Both the position numbers and the translations under genes were made by a program. From Vulcanimicrobiota bacterium (lineage in GTDB: Bacteria; Vulcanimicrobiota; Vulcanimicrobiia; Vulcanimicrobiales; Vulcanimicrobiaceae): a stretch of 64,000 nt of DNA. Numbering within the stretch: position 1 is the first letter of the stretch; each line of letters begins with the position of its first letter. Where the stretch lies: assembly GCA_027306785.1 (NCBI GenBank), contig DAHUZB010000017.1, positions 46,197 to 110,196 on the forward strand. Reading direction: 5' to 3'. This document shows, piece after piece, positions 9,515-19,365 of this stretch. The notes beneath the pieces are model-generated. The model was not told where the DNA came from and searched no databases. It saw only the letters and a program-made list of their open reading frames with translations.

Positions 9515-9806
9515 GATTCCCGTCCTTGCAGATACCTCGGTCGATCAAACCGCCTTCGCGGCGATGAGCGCGATGTTCGGCGTGATCGCCATCGTCGGCC
9601 TCGCGTTCATCGCCTTTACCATCTGGCTCTTTTGGCGCATCTTCACCAAAGCCGGGATGAACGGCGCGCTCGCGCTGTTGAACTTGATTCCGTCATTCGG
9701 ACTCTTGATCTGTCTTCTGATCCTCGCCTTCAGCACGTGGCCGACCGAGATGCAGCAGCAGCCCGCGGGCGGCTCGCCGTACGGCGGACCGCCTATGGCG
9801 ACGTAA
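9513..9806 (+). CDS. Small two-helix membrane protein
   Basis: 97 residues with two strong hydrophobic segments (about 18-45 and 52-72) and a Gly/Pro-rich tail GGSPYGGPPMAT. A good ribosome site (GAGGAGG) precedes the ATG. The start codon shares the tetranucleotide CATG with the divergent NCS1 permease start. Function unknown. Confidence 0.7.
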   Translation: MIPVLADTSVDQTAFAAMSAMFGVIAIVGLAFIAFTIWLFWRIFTKAGMNGALALLNLIPSFGLLICLLILAFSTWPTEMQQQPAGGSPYGGPPMAT

Positions 9807-11232
9807 GCTCCGCGATCCAGCGCTCCACGGCGTCCGCGCGGGACGGGAGGATCGCCGAGAGATTCTCTCGTCCGCTCGCGGTGACGACGATGTCGTCTTC
9901 GATGCGTACGCCGATACCGCGGAAGCGCTCAGGCACGGTCGCGTCGTCGGGCTGGAAGTAGAGCCCGGGTTCGACGGTGAGCACCATGCCTTCGCGCAGC
10001 GCGCCGTAGCGATAGTGTTCGGCGCGCGCCGCAGCGCAGTCGTGCACGTCGAGACCGAGCATGTGGCTCACGTTGTGCAGCGTGTAGCGCCGGTAGTATT
10101 GCCGTTCGGGATCGAGTGCTTCGTCGAGCGAGACGCGCAGGATGCCGAGGTCGATCAGGCCCTCCGCGAGCACGCGCATGGCCCGGCGGTTCGGTTCCAA
10201 GAAGTCGACGCCGGGTGCGACCGCGTCGATGCCGATGCGTTGGGCTTCGAGCACGACGTCGTAGACGGCGCGTTGTTCGGGCGTGTAGCGGCCGGAGATC
10301 GGCAGCGTGCGCGTGATGTCGGCGGTATAGAGCGAGTCGCACTCCACGCCCGCGTCGAGTAGGAGCAGCGCGCGCGATTCGACGGCGCCGTCGTTGCGGT
10401 TCCAATGCAGCGTGCAGGCGTGATGTCCGGCCGCCGCGATGGTGAGATAGCCCACGTCGTTTGCTTCGATGCGCGCGCGGCTCCAGAACGCGGCTTCGAT
10501 CTCGCGTTCGCTCTTCACGCGCGGAAAGAGGCGGATCGCGTCTTCGAATCCGCGCTTGGTGATCTCGCAGGCTTTGCGCAACTCGGCGATCTCGTACTCG
10601 TCTTTGATCAAGCGCATTTCGGAACTGCGCACGGCGAGTTCTCGATCGGCATCGGTGCCGGCGCGCATGGCGTCGAGCGCGTGATTGTGTCCGCGCAGCA
10701 CCGCGACCGGAACCTTCGACGCGTAGAGGTCGTGCAGGTACGCATCGATCTCGCGCAGCGGCGCGGTGCGATCGACGCCGTAATACGCGAGGCTCTCGTC
10801 GAGTCCGCGATGGCGGCCAACCCAGAGTTCGCCGTGCACGCGATCGGTGAAGAATTCCGCGGTGCCGCGATTGTGTTCCGGGCAGAAGAGCAGCGTGCGA
10901 TGGGCGGCGCCGTCGGGCTCCATCACGAGCAGCGCGCCGGGCTCGCCGTCTCCCATGAAATACACGAAGTCGGTGGACGGGCGGAAACGGAAGTTGGTGT
11001 CGTTCGCGCGCACGTGCTCTTGCCCGGCGGGAATGACGAGCGTCACGCCCGGATACGCGCGCGAGAGTGCTTCGCGTCGCGAGCGCAGACGCGCGAGCTG
11101 CGGATGCGTCGCGCGTTCGGCGGGCACGTCGATCCAATCGCGCGCCATGAACGCGACGAGCGCGGCGGGGGTATCGGGATCGTGGCTTGCTTTGCTGGTA
11201 TCGGGACGTTGCTGCAGTTCTTCGGCGGCCAT
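9793..11232 (-). CDS. pepP: Xaa-Pro aminopeptidase, M24B family
   Basis: Cytoplasmic metallopeptidase releasing N-terminal residues before proline. The 479-residue product has an N-terminal creatinase-like domain (about 40-190) and a pita-bread catalytic domain. Metal ligands are visible: Asp in LLLDAGVECDS and TADITRTLP, His in HMLGLDVHD, Glu in LTVEPGLYF and RIEDDIVV. Length is slightly above E. coli PepP (441) because of an N-terminal extension. It overlaps the preceding small gene tail-to-tail by 14 bp. Confidence 0.9.
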   Translation of the reverse strand: MAAEELQQRPDTSKASHDPDTPAALVAFMARDWIDVPAERATHPQLARLRSRREALSRAYPGVTLVIPAGQEHVRANDTNFRFRPSTDFVYFMGDGEPGALLVMEPDGAAHRTLLFCPEHNRGTAEFFTDRVHGELWVGRHRGLDESLAYYGVDRTAPLREIDAYLHDLYASKVPVAVLRGHNHALDAMRAGTDADRELAVRSSEMRLIKDEYEIAELRKACEITKRGFEDAIRLFPRVKSEREIEAAFWSRARIEANDVGYLTIAAAGHHACTLHWNRNDGAVESRALLLLDAGVECDSLYTADITRTLPISGRYTPEQRAVYDVVLEAQRIGIDAVAPGVDFLEPNRRAMRVLAEGLIDLGILRVSLDEALDPERQYYRRYTLHNVSHMLGLDVHDCAAARAEHYRYGALREGMVLTVEPGLYFQPDDATVPERFRGIGVRIEDDIVVTASGRENLSAILPSRADAVERWIAELTSP

Positions 11233-11327
11233 GAGACGGGCTTCGCGTTACGCCGTCGCCGAACCCTCGAACGCAAGCCCGACGAAACTCACAGGCCGGC
11301 TCAAGACGTCGGGTGTTCACTCAAGTC

Positions 11328-11813
11328 ATGAAGGTACAAACACTCGCACTCATCGCGGCGATCGCGGCTGCGCCCTTGAGTGCGCTCGCTCAGCAGCCGC
11401 CGCCGCCCGGAGGCCCGGGAATGGGCTCCGGCATGCACCGCCCTTCGGCCCAAGAGCGGCAGAAGTTCGAAGCGCTCCACGCGCAGGCGCGCAGCAAGGC
11501 GCTCGCCGCGCTCACGCCCGCGCACCGGGCGCTGCTCTCGCAGGTGGTCGGCGGCCTCGCCGTCGCGTCCGACCCCGACTATCGCGCCGCCGCGCGGCGT
11601 ATCGATGACGCACTCTCGGCATCGGAAAAAACGCAGGTGCTCGGCGTGCGCGACGAGCTCCGAAAAGAGATGACGGCGATGATGGGGAGCAATCGCCCGC
11701 AGGGCGGACCGCCGGGACATCCAATGGGCCACGGTAGTCGAATGAACGATCCGGGAGCCTTTTTGCTGATGCTCTCGTCGCATCCGATGGGAGGACCGCC
11801 GCCGCATCCATGA
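11328..11813 (+). CDS. Secreted Pro/Gly/Met/His-rich protein
   Basis: About 161 residues from ATG 11328 with a Sec signal peptide (MKVQTLALIAAIAAAPLSALA). An acidic/basic helical core follows (ALAALTPAHRALLSQVVGGL) and both ends are rich in Pro, Gly, Met and His (GGPGMGSGMH, GHPMGHGSRM, HPMGGPPPHP). The layout resembles small periplasmic CpxP/Spy-like or metal-binding proteins, but this is not certain. Its TGA overlaps the next ATG, so it is coupled to the DUF202 gene. Confidence 0.65.
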   Translation: MKVQTLALIAAIAAAPLSALAQQPPPPGGPGMGSGMHRPSAQERQKFEALHAQARSKALAALTPAHRALLSQVVGGLAVASDPDYRAAARRIDDALSASEKTQVLGVRDELRKEMTAMMGSNRPQGGPPGHPMGHGSRMNDPGAFLLMLSSHPMGGPPPHP

Positions 11814-12187
11814 ACGAAGCGCATACCGATCTCCGCGGGAGCGACGTGCTCGCGAACGAGCGCACCTTTCTCGCCTACGTTCGCACCGCGCTCGCGATGA
11901 TCGGATTCGGCTTCGTGATCGCCCGCTTCGGGCTGTTCGTGGAAGAGATCGCGGCCGTCGCGCACCTGCGCGTGACGGCCCCGCATCTCTCCACGAGTTT
12001 CGGCATCGTGATGGCCCTCTTCGGCGTCACCGTCGCCGGCATCGGCGTGGTGCGCTACGTCGCGACCGCCGATGCGTTGCGGCGCGGCGAGGTGCGCGCG
12101 TTACCGTATGCGCTCGCCTACGGCTTCTCGGTCGCGATCGTGGCGGTCGGGCTGATCGTCGCGCTGCTGCTGCTCGCCTACCGCTAG
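11810..12187 (+). CDS. DUF202 (YidH-like) membrane protein
   Basis: 125 residues. The soluble start contains LANERTFLAYVRTALAMIGFG, the DUF202 signature, followed by three hydrophobic helices. Members are inner-membrane proteins of unknown function. The start overlaps the preceding stop (ATGA). The TAG stop overlaps the convergent nadC stop inside CTAG. Confidence 0.85.
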   Translation: MNEAHTDLRGSDVLANERTFLAYVRTALAMIGFGFVIARFGLFVEEIAAVAHLRVTAPHLSTSFGIVMALFGVTVAGIGVVRYVATADALRRGEVRALPYALAYGFSVAIVAVGLIVALLLLAYR

Positions 12188-13044
12188 AGTTCGATATCGA
12201 GACCGAGATCGAGCGCGGGTGCGCCGTGCGTGAGGTAGCCCACGCTGATCAGATCGACGCCGCTCTCGGCGACGGCGCGAATCGTCTCGGGGCGAATGCC
12301 GCCGCTCGCTTCGGTGAACACGCGCCCGTTCACGAGTTCCACCGCTTCGCGTAACTGCGCGGGCGTCATGTTGTCGAGCAGCACCGCGTCGATGCGCTCG
12401 TTCAGCGCTTCGCGCAGTTGCTCGAGCGTGTCGACCTCGACCTCGATCTTCACCATGTGTCCGGCGTGCGCGCGCGCACGCGCGACCGCTTCGCGGATCG
12501 AGCCTGCGAGCGCGAGGTGATTATCTTTGATGAGCACGGCGTCGTCCAAGCCGAACCGGTGATTGCTCCCGCCGCCGCAGCGCACCGCGTATTTTTCGAG
12601 CGCGCGCAATCCGGGCGTGGTCTTGCGCGTATCGACCACGTGCGCGCGCGTGCCCGCGACCAGGTCGACGAGCGCGCGCGTGGCGGTCGCGATTCCCGAA
12701 AGGCGACAGAGCAGATTCAGGCAGGTGCGTTCGCCGGTGAGCAGCGCGCGCGCCGGGCCTTCGAGTTCGGCAACCGTCGCGCCGCGTTCCACATGCGCGC
12801 CGTCGCGCACGCGGATGGTGGTGCGCACAGCGCCGGGTGCGAGCAGATCGAACGCGAGCAGCGCGGCGTCGAGGCCCGCCACGATGCCGGGAGCGCGCGC
12901 GGCGAGCACCGCGCGCGCGGCGCGGTCGGCGGGAACGATCGCGTCGGTCGTGAGATCGTTGCCGTGCGCGAGATCTTCGAGGAGCGCCGTACGCACCAGC
13001 GGTTCGACGACGATGCGCTGCGGACGATGCCCGGCGTCGTTCAT
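12184..13044 (-). CDS. nadC: Nicotinate-nucleotide pyrophosphorylase (carboxylating)
   Basis: Converts quinolinate and PRPP to nicotinate mononucleotide in de novo NAD synthesis. About 286 residues from ATG 13044, which overlaps the nadA TGA. Motifs include [54 protein letters not shown] and SGGIRPE, all characteristic of NadC with quinolinate- and phosphate-binding residues intact. It forms an operon with nadA; no nadB is seen next to it. Confidence 0.95.
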   Translation of the reverse strand: MNDAGHRPQRIVVEPLVRTALLEDLAHGNDLTTDAIVPADRAARAVLAARAPGIVAGLDAALLAFDLLAPGAVRTTIRVRDGAHVERGATVAELEGPARALLTGERTCLNLLCRLSGIATATRALVDLVAGTRAHVVDTRKTTPGLRALEKYAVRCGGGSNHRFGLDDAVLIKDNHLALAGSIREAVARARAHAGHMVKIEVEVDTLEQLREALNERIDAVLLDNMTPAQLREAVELVNGRVFTEASGGIRPETIRAVAESGVDLISVGYLTHGAPALDLGLDIEL

Positions 13045-14045
13045 CGGCTGTACGCGAGCATGCGCTCGACGGCGGCGCGGGCGCGCTCGGCGACCGAAGG
13101 ATCGACCGTCACTTCGTACTCCATCGCTTCGAGCGAGTGCAGAATCTTCGGCAGCGTATTGCGCTTCATGTGCGGACACAGGTTGCACGGGCGCACGAAC
13201 TCGACGTCGGGATACACGCCCGCCACGTTGTCGGCCATCGAGCACTCGGTGATCAGCAGCACGCGCGCGCCGCGATGCGCGCCGACGTCGTCCAGCATGC
13301 CCTGCGTGGAGCCCACGTAGTCGGCTTCGGCGAGCACGTCGGGCGGGCATTCGGGGTGCGCGAGAATGCGTAGGCCGGGATCATCGTCGCGATACGCGCG
13401 CAACTGCGCGCCGGTAAAGCGTTCGTGTACTTCGCAGTGCCCTTTCCACGCGATGATCTCGGTCGTCGTCTTCGATGCGACGTACTTGGCGAGATACTCG
13501 TCGGGCAAGAAGATCACGCGCGGAACGCCGAGCGCTTCGACGATCTTTATCGCGTTGCCGCTTGTCACGCAGACGTCGGATTCGGCCTTCACCGCCGCCG
13601 AGGTATTCACGTAGGTGACGACCGGCACGTCGGGGTAGCGTTCGCGCAGCAGCCGCACGTCGGCCGCGGTGATCGAATCGGCGAGCGAGCAGCCCGCCCG
13701 TAGATCCGGCACGAGCACGGTCTTGCTCGGGTTGACGAGCTTAGCGGTCTCGGCCATGAAGTGCACGCCGCAGAGCACGATCACGTCGGCGTCGGTCTCG
13801 GCCGCCTTCATCGCAAGCGCAAGCGAGTCGCCCACGATGTCCGCGACGGTGTGATAGATCTCGGGCACCTGGTAGTTGTGCGCCAAAATCACCGCGTTGC
13901 GCTCGCGTTTGAGGCGGTTGATCGCCGCGACGTAGGGCGCGTGGAGCGGCCACTCGACGCGCGGAATCACGTTCGCGACGCGTTCGAAGATCGGCGACGT
14001 CTCGCGTTCGACGTCGGGGTCGTAGGGCAGTTCGATCGTGCTCAT
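13041..14045 (-). CDS. nadA: Quinolinate synthase
   Basis: [4Fe-4S] enzyme condensing iminoaspartate with dihydroxyacetone phosphate to quinolinate. About 334 residues from ATG 14045. Conserved NadA blocks are present: [42 protein letters not shown] and [10 protein letters not shown]. The probable cluster ligands are Cys92, Cys204 and Cys290. It is first in the nadA-nadC operon. The gap to the divergent MscS gene (63 bp) carries a small palindrome CCTGC-C-GCAGG at 14089-14099. Confidence 0.95.
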   Translation of the reverse strand: MSTIELPYDPDVERETSPIFERVANVIPRVEWPLHAPYVAAINRLKRERNAVILAHNYQVPEIYHTVADIVGDSLALAMKAAETDADVIVLCGVHFMAETAKLVNPSKTVLVPDLRAGCSLADSITAADVRLLRERYPDVPVVTYVNTSAAVKAESDVCVTSGNAIKIVEALGVPRVIFLPDEYLAKYVASKTTTEIIAWKGHCEVHERFTGAQLRAYRDDDPGLRILAHPECPPDVLAEADYVGSTQGMLDDVGAHRGARVLLITECSMADNVAGVYPDVEFVRPCNLCPHMKRNTLPKILHSLEAMEYEVTVDPSVAERARAAVERMLAYSR

Positions 14046-14108
14046 GGGGTCGATTCGCGGTCTTGCGGTTGGAGGGCCGTGGACCCTGCCTGCCGCAGGT
14101 TGTGAGTG

Positions 14109-15821
14109 ATGCGGAAGCTCCGTCACCTTCTCATACCCGTCATCGCGGCCGCGGTTTGCGCGATCGCGGCGCCCGCGCACGCGCAGGTGCTCGGCCGCGC
14201 GCTGCCCTCGCCCGGCGTGCTCGGCGGGGTGGCCGTGCCGGGCATCGTGCAATCGGGACTCTTCGTCACCGCGCCGGTCACGGTGGACGGCGCACCCGTC
14301 TTTCGGATCGCGGCGCTCGCGAGCCCGCCGCCGGGCAGTCTGCCGATCGACACGCGGGTGCTGCTGGTGGAGAACGCGATCAGTCAGCTGCTCGCCGTCG
14401 ATGCCAAGGGCGCGACCTTGTACGATCCGCAGAGCTTCAAGATCGGGATCGAGCGCGAGGCGTCGCAATACGCGCTGAGCGCCTACGACGACAAGCATCC
14501 GACGCCCGTCGATATCGTGACGATCACCTCGGTCGACGCGCAGTACCTGCGCATGCCGGAGCACGACGTGGCGCTCCAGTGGCAGGCCGCGCTCGAACCG
14601 GCGCTCGTGCACGCGCTGCAGAAGCGTCAACCGGCGCAGATTCGACGCAGCGCGCGGGACGTGACGCGCGGCGCGATACTGCTCGCGGCGATCACGGCGG
14701 GTCTCTTCGCACTCTGGGCGCTGCTCGCGGCGCGGGCGCGTCGGCTGCGGCGCAAGATCGAAGAGCGCGAGGCGCAGGCGCAGAGCGCATCCGACGACGG
14801 CGACGCGGCGACCGAGCGGCGTCGTACGCTCGCGCTCGCGGTGCGCGTGGCTCAGCCCGAATCGCAACTGCGCGCCGTCGGCGCGCTGATGAGCACGATC
14901 GTGTGGCTCGGCGGCATCGTATGGCTCGTCGCGATCACGTGGGCGATGCTGCTCTTTCCGCAGACGACGCCGATCGGGCAGTTCGTCATCCGCGCGGCGA
15001 GCGGAATTCTCGCGGTGTGGATCGGCGCGTTCATCGTGGACCGCGTGCTCGAAGTCGCGATCGCGCGCTTCGCGATCCTCTACGCGCGGCGCGGACTCTC
15101 GAGCGAAGAACGGGCGCGGCATCTGCTGCGTGCGCCGACGATTTCGCGCGCGCTGGGCGGCTTCAAAACCTGGCTCGTGCTCTTCGTCGCGCTGCTCGCG
15201 TCGCTCGGCGTGCTGAACATTCCGGTCGCGTCGGTGGTGACGATCGGCGGCATCGCGGCCCTCGCGGTCGGCTTCGCGGCGCAGAGTTTGGTGCGCGATA
15301 TCCTCAACGGAATGCTCGTGCTCTTCGAAGATCAATACGTGGTCGGCGACTACGTGATGATCGGCGATTACAACGGCGTGGTGGAGAGCCTCACGCTGCG
15401 GGTGGTACAGATTCGTGACGGCAAGGGCAACCTGATCACGATTCCGCACAGCGCGGTGACGCAGGTGGTCAACGCCTCGCGCACCTGGTCGCGCGTGGAT
15501 TATCGCGTCGCGATCGACGCCGACGCCGACGTGGCGCGCGGGCTCGAGGTGGTGCGCGGCGCGCTCGAAGCCTTTGCCGAAGACGACGCCTGGCGCGACG
15601 CGGTGCACGACCCGTACGAATGGGTGGGCGTGGAGAGCGTTTCGCGTAACGGCATCGTGCTGCGCGCATCGATTCGCACCGCGCCGCTGCGCCAGTTCGA
15701 AGTGCGACGCGCGATCAACCGTCGCATGCTCGACGCGCTGCGAGCCGCCGAGATCAAACTCGGACTCGATACGCTCGGCGTGCCCACGCCCGCCGTCTAC
15801 GCGAGCCCGGATCCGATTTGA
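14109..15821 (+). CDS. MscS-family mechanosensitive channel
   Basis: About 570 residues. A Sec signal peptide is followed by a periplasmic domain of about 150 residues, then a helix at about 185-210, a charged linker, and three to four helices ending in the pore-lining helix ([20 protein letters not shown]). The beta domain reads [21 protein letters not shown], then [14 protein letters not shown], the MscS signature. It gates ions and solutes during osmotic shock. A GTG three bases upstream is an alternative start. The TGA overlaps the ATG of the next gene by one base. Confidence 0.88.
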   Translation: MRKLRHLLIPVIAAAVCAIAAPAHAQVLGRALPSPGVLGGVAVPGIVQSGLFVTAPVTVDGAPVFRIAALASPPPGSLPIDTRVLLVENAISQLLAVDAKGATLYDPQSFKIGIEREASQYALSAYDDKHPTPVDIVTITSVDAQYLRMPEHDVALQWQAALEPALVHALQKRQPAQIRRSARDVTRGAILLAAITAGLFALWALLAARARRLRRKIEEREAQAQSASDDGDAATERRRTLALAVRVAQPESQLRAVGALMSTIVWLGGIVWLVAITWAMLLFPQTTPIGQFVIRAASGILAVWIGAFIVDRVLEVAIARFAILYARRGLSSEERARHLLRAPTISRALGGFKTWLVLFVALLASLGVLNIPVASVVTIGGIAALAVGFAAQSLVRDILNGMLVLFEDQYVVGDYVMIGDYNGVVESLTLRVVQIRDGKGNLITIPHSAVTQVVNASRTWSRVDYRVAIDADADVARGLEVVRGALEAFAEDDAWRDAVHDPYEWVGVESVSRNGIVLRASIRTAPLRQFEVRRAINRRMLDALRAAEIKLGLDTLGVPTPAVYASPDPI

Positions 15822-16138
15822 TGCTTGCCGCCGTGCTGCTCGCTCAGAGCATCCTCGCCTCGCCCGCGCCGCTCCCCACGCGCATGCTGCTCGTGCTCAA
15901 CACCAGCGGCGATCCGGTCCTCACCCTGCGCATCGGGGATGCACAAGCGCAACGGTGGGGACACGATGTGCTCGGCTTCGACGGCGCGATCGACGTGGGG
16001 CGCGGACGCGAACTACGCGTGCCCGTCGACCGCGCGCAGTGCGTGCGCGACCTGCAGGTGAGCTTTCTCGATCGCGCGCCGATCGTGATCCCGCACGTGA
16101 ACCTTTGCACCGCAGCGCGCGTGGATATCGGAGCCTGA
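15821..16138 (+). CDS. Small exported protein, unknown
   Basis: About 105 residues with a short N-terminal hydrophobic export signal ([17 protein letters not shown]). A compact beta-rich domain follows with two cysteines (RAQCVRDLQ and [10 protein letters not shown]) that could form a disulphide. It lies in a tight operon between the MscS gene (1-bp overlap) and the PDZ sensor (1-bp gap). No family recognised. Confidence 0.6.
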   Translation: MLAAVLLAQSILASPAPLPTRMLLVLNTSGDPVLTLRIGDAQAQRWGHDVLGFDGAIDVGRGRELRVPVDRAQCVRDLQVSFLDRAPIVIPHVNLCTAARVDIGA

Positions 16139-16139
16139 C

Positions 16140-17876
16140 GTGAAGGTACTCGGCCGCGTCGTGCTCGCGCTCGTGACCGCGATGATTCTCGCGGTCTTTT
16201 ATCCGCCGCTCGGCCATACCGATTATGCGGGCACGTGGGGCGACGGCACCTACGGCGTCTCGCTCGGCCGCGGCTTCGGTTCGCGCGTCACGCGCGTCGA
16301 ATCGGGCTCTCCGGCGCAGCGTGCAGGCGTGCGCCCGGGCGATCGCGTGGTGATGAAACCGTTCTCGCCGGAGCCGCTCTTTTTGGCCTTTCCGCGCGTC
16401 GGCGAACGCGGAACGTTTCTCTTGGAGCATCCGGACGGCACGCAATTTCGCGTCTCGCTCGTCGCCGTACCGGTGCCGCGCTTCACGAATGCCGATCGCA
16501 TCTCGGGCGTGCTCGCGATCGTGCCCGCGACGATCTTTTTGGGGATCGCCTTCGCGCTCGTCTTTCTGCGACCGAGCGTGATGACGTGGAGCTTTTTCGG
16601 TTACGCCGCGGGCTACTTTTCGACCGGCCCGTCGTTCGAATACTTTCACTCGCTCCTTGCACCGGGCGCCTTCACCGTGCTCGCCTACGTGCTCACGGTC
16701 GTGTTCGGAAACTTCTCGGTGCTGCTATTGCTGCCGTTCATCATACGCTTTCCCGACGATCGTCTCTCGGGATTTCGGCGCTCGCTCGAGCGCGGGGCGT
16801 GGTGCGCGATCGCGCTCGCCTTCGCGGCGTACTCCTGGCAGTGGTACGTGTTGTGGCGCACCGGCACCGAGCCGTTCACGGCGCTCTTCAATACGTGGAT
16901 ACCGCTCGCGAGCTTCGGCGCCGCGACGTTTTTACTCGCGAAGAAGTACGGCTACGCCGAGCCGCAGACGCGTCAGCGTTTCGCCTTTCTGATTATCGGC
17001 TTGGTGGTCTCGTTTATCGCCTACGCGCTCTACTTCGTTCCCGGGGTTCCGTTCCGGGTCGCGCAGATCGTCGGCTACGGGGTGGTGATCATGCCGCTCT
17101 GCGTCGCGTATGCCGTGCTGCGCCATCGCGTGCTCGACGTCAACTTCGTGCTCAACCGCGCGCTCGCATACGGTGTGCTCTCCGTGCTCGTGATCGCGTT
17201 CGTCTCGTTGTTGGATTGGTTCTTTTCGCGGATCGTCTCGGAGCAGCACCTTGCGATCGTGGCCGAATTGGGCGTGACGATCGCGATCGGGTTCCTGCTC
17301 GATCGGATCAACAAGCTCGTCGAACGCGTGGTGGAGACGGTCTTCTTTCGCAAGCGGCGCGCGGCCGAGCACTACGTGCGGCGCGCGGCCCAGGCGCTGC
17401 CGTACGCGACCGACGAACGCGCCGTGAACGAGGGCTTGGTCGACGTGCCGGTCGAGGCGTTTCACCTGGCGGGTGCGGCGCTCTACCGCCTCTCGGCCGA
17501 TCGCTCGCGCTTCGAAGGCGCCGCCACGTCGGCGAATACCACGCTCGCACCGGCGGGGTTCGAGCGTAACGATCTGCTGGTGCGCATGCTGCAGGCCGAC
17601 GAAGAACGCGTGTGGTTGGAAGATCTTCGCGCGCATCTCGATGCCGAGAATTCCCGCATCTACGTGCTCGCGGTTCCGATCACCGTGCGTCACGAATTGG
17701 TCTCGTTCGTGCTGTACGGCGCTCATCGCAACGGCGCGCAGCTCGACCCGGAAGAGGTCGAGCTGCTCGAAGAGCTCGCGCGCGAGGCGTCGCGCGCGTA
17801 CGATCACATCGAAGCGGTGCGCACGCGCGAGCGCTTCGCCGCGCTCACCATGCAGCCGTCGCGAGGAACCGCGTAA
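16140..17876 (+). CDS. PDZ-multi-TM-GAF sensor-like membrane protein without output domain
   Basis: 578 residues from GTG 16140. An N-terminal helix leads into an extracytoplasmic PDZ domain (about 45-115; GSPAQRAGVRPGDRVV). Seven or eight helices span about 118-400, and a cytoplasmic GAF-like domain occupies about 410-570 (VEAFHLAGAALYRLS). The layout matches the sensory part of a membrane histidine kinase, but no H-box or ATPase domain follows the GAF region, so it may signal through a partner. It is the last gene of the MscS operon and overlaps the convergent hydrolase by 32 bp. Confidence 0.7.
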   Translation: MKVLGRVVLALVTAMILAVFYPPLGHTDYAGTWGDGTYGVSLGRGFGSRVTRVESGSPAQRAGVRPGDRVVMKPFSPEPLFLAFPRVGERGTFLLEHPDGTQFRVSLVAVPVPRFTNADRISGVLAIVPATIFLGIAFALVFLRPSVMTWSFFGYAAGYFSTGPSFEYFHSLLAPGAFTVLAYVLTVVFGNFSVLLLLPFIIRFPDDRLSGFRRSLERGAWCAIALAFAAYSWQWYVLWRTGTEPFTALFNTWIPLASFGAATFLLAKKYGYAEPQTRQRFAFLIIGLVVSFIAYALYFVPGVPFRVAQIVGYGVVIMPLCVAYAVLRHRVLDVNFVLNRALAYGVLSVLVIAFVSLLDWFFSRIVSEQHLAIVAELGVTIAIGFLLDRINKLVERVVETVFFRKRRAAEHYVRRAAQALPYATDERAVNEGLVDVPVEAFHLAGAALYRLSADRSRFEGAATSANTTLAPAGFERNDLLVRMLQADEERVWLEDLRAHLDAENSRIYVLAVPITVRHELVSFVLYGAHRNGAQLDPEEVELLEELAREASRAYDHIEAVRTRERFAALTMQPSRGTA

Positions 17877-18768
17877 TCGCCGCGTCGACGGCTTTGGGCT
17901 GATCGAGCATCGCGAAGTGACGCGCCGGGACGATCGGCTCCACGCTCACCCGCGGCGCGCCGCCGAGCAGCATGCGATAGAAGGCGAGCGTTTGGGCCTG
18001 CGTGTACGGGCCGCCCGGTGCGTAGGGCATCAACTCGAGCACGGGAATCGTGATCCGCGAGAGCTGCGGCCGCAGATCGTCGTCGAGGTCGACCCGTAGC
18101 CATGCGGCGGCGGCCTTGGGATCGCTCGCGGCTTCGCGTTGCGCGGCGGCGTCGACGAGGTTCGCGCGCAGGGTCATCCGCTTCATCATCGTCTCTTCAT
18201 AGGCGAGAAACTGCGCGTGCGTCGCGGCGGCGATCTGCGCGCTCATCGCGGCGGCGTTCGTGGCGCGCTGCTCGGGCGTCATCGCGGCCATCGCGGGAAA
18301 GACCGGCAGTCCGTCGAGCGCGACGATGCCCGCGAGGCGATCGGGATGCGCTTGCGCGAGCGCGAAGACGAGCGTGCCGCCGAGGCTATGCCCGACGACG
18401 ACCGGTTTCGTTACGTGCTCCCGCGCGAGGAAACGGTAGAAATCACTCGTGAACGACGCGATGAGGTCACGGTGCGGCACGTAAGGGCGTCCGTCGAAGC
18501 CGTCGAGGGTGAGCGCGTAGACGGTATACGACGGCGAGAAGTGCGCGATCGCGTCGGCCCAGGCCCACGGCCCGCAGGTGAGCCCGGGAATGAAGACGAT
18601 CGCGTGCGGGCCCGATCCGTAGCGATCGACGTGCAGCGTGCCGACATCGAACGATGCCGCGGGCGCGGGAAGCGTCGGCAGCGCGTCGGCGCGCGCGGCA
18701 ACGGGTACGAACGAGACGAGTGAAACCAGGCATGCTGCGCCGAGCAGCATGCGAACGATGCGGTTCAT
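17845..18768 (-). CDS. Exported alpha/beta-hydrolase
   Basis: 307 residues with a Sec signal peptide (about 1-27). The fold shows the oxyanion segment FIPGLTCGPWAW, the nucleophile elbow GHSLGG and a C-terminal His in ARHFAMLDQP. An acid residue precedes it, so the triad is plausible. Probably a periplasmic esterase or hydrolase; substrate unknown. It lies 28 bp downstream of the small-membrane-protein operon and could be its last gene. Confidence 0.82.
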   Translation of the reverse strand: MNRIVRMLLGAACLVSLVSFVPVAARADALPTLPAPAASFDVGTLHVDRYGSGPHAIVFIPGLTCGPWAWADAIAHFSPSYTVYALTLDGFDGRPYVPHRDLIASFTSDFYRFLAREHVTKPVVVGHSLGGTLVFALAQAHPDRLAGIVALDGLPVFPAMAAMTPEQRATNAAAMSAQIAAATHAQFLAYEETMMKRMTLRANLVDAAAQREAASDPKAAAAWLRVDLDDDLRPQLSRITIPVLELMPYAPGGPYTQAQTLAFYRMLLGGAPRVSVEPIVPARHFAMLDQPKAVDAAITRFLATAAW

Positions 18769-18796
18769 GTGAAACTCCCTTAAAAGGCGGTCGTGG

Positions 18797-19144
18797 TTAC
18801 TGCGCCCTTCTGCGCAGAATCCACACGCTCGCGAAGAGCGCGAGGAACGGAACGCAAAAGGTTACCTTGGGCGCTGCGTGCGGTAGCCGGTCGACGGCCG
18901 CGAGATCATTGAGGCCGAGGAACAAGACCGTGCTCGCGAGCGCGATGCCGCACGCTTGCAGAAAGACCAGACGCTGCAGTTCGTCCCAGGTCGCGAGAGC
19001 GAGATGCGCGTCCGCCGCGAGCATGACAAGAATCCACAGCGGGATGACGGCGACGGCGCTCGCTGCGCGAAAACGATCGTAGGCGTGAAACGAAGCGCCG
19101 GTGCTGGTCGGATCAATGGAGCTTTTCGGGTGCAGCCGATACAT
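18797..19144 (-). CDS. Small membrane protein
   Basis: About 115 residues from ATG 19144 with an AAGGAA ribosome site. Three hydrophobic helices are visible (about 28-45, 60-77, 90-108), ending in the basic tail RRRAQ. It sits 11 bp after the XRE regulator gene in the same operon. No family recognised. Confidence 0.65.
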   Translation of the reverse strand: MYRLHPKSSIDPTSTGASFHAYDRFRAASAVAVIPLWILVMLAADAHLALATWDELQRLVFLQACGIALASTVLFLGLNDLAAVDRLPHAAPKVTFCVPFLALFASVWILRRRAQ

Positions 19145-19155
19145 CGATGGTTCCT

Positions 19156-19365
19156 TTACGGCGCGGCGTCGACGGATGCGGGATCGAAGACATCCTCGAC
19201 GGTGCATGCGAAGACGCGGGCGATTTTGAACGCGAGGGTGAGGCTGGGCGCGTACTTGCCCGCTTCGAGCGCGACGATCGTTTGACGCGACACGCCCACG
19301 AGATCGGCGAGATCGGCTTGCGAAAAATCACGTTCGGCGCGCAGCACTTTGATGCGATTCTTCAA
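19156..19365 (-). CDS. Small XRE-family transcriptional regulator
   Basis: 69 residues from a TTG start whose TTGA overlaps the stop of the upstream membrane-protein gene. The helix-turn-helix reads FSQADLADLVGVSRQTIVAL, followed by KYAPSLTLAFKIARVF and an EDVF tail, the YozG/Cro type that often sits beside small multi-TM proteins. The family usually represses its own operon. A palindromic operator upstream of this operon (20206-20232) is the obvious target. Confidence 0.85.
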   Translation of the reverse strand: MKNRIKVLRAERDFSQADLADLVGVSRQTIVALEAGKYAPSLTLAFKIARVFACTVEDVFDPASVDAAP

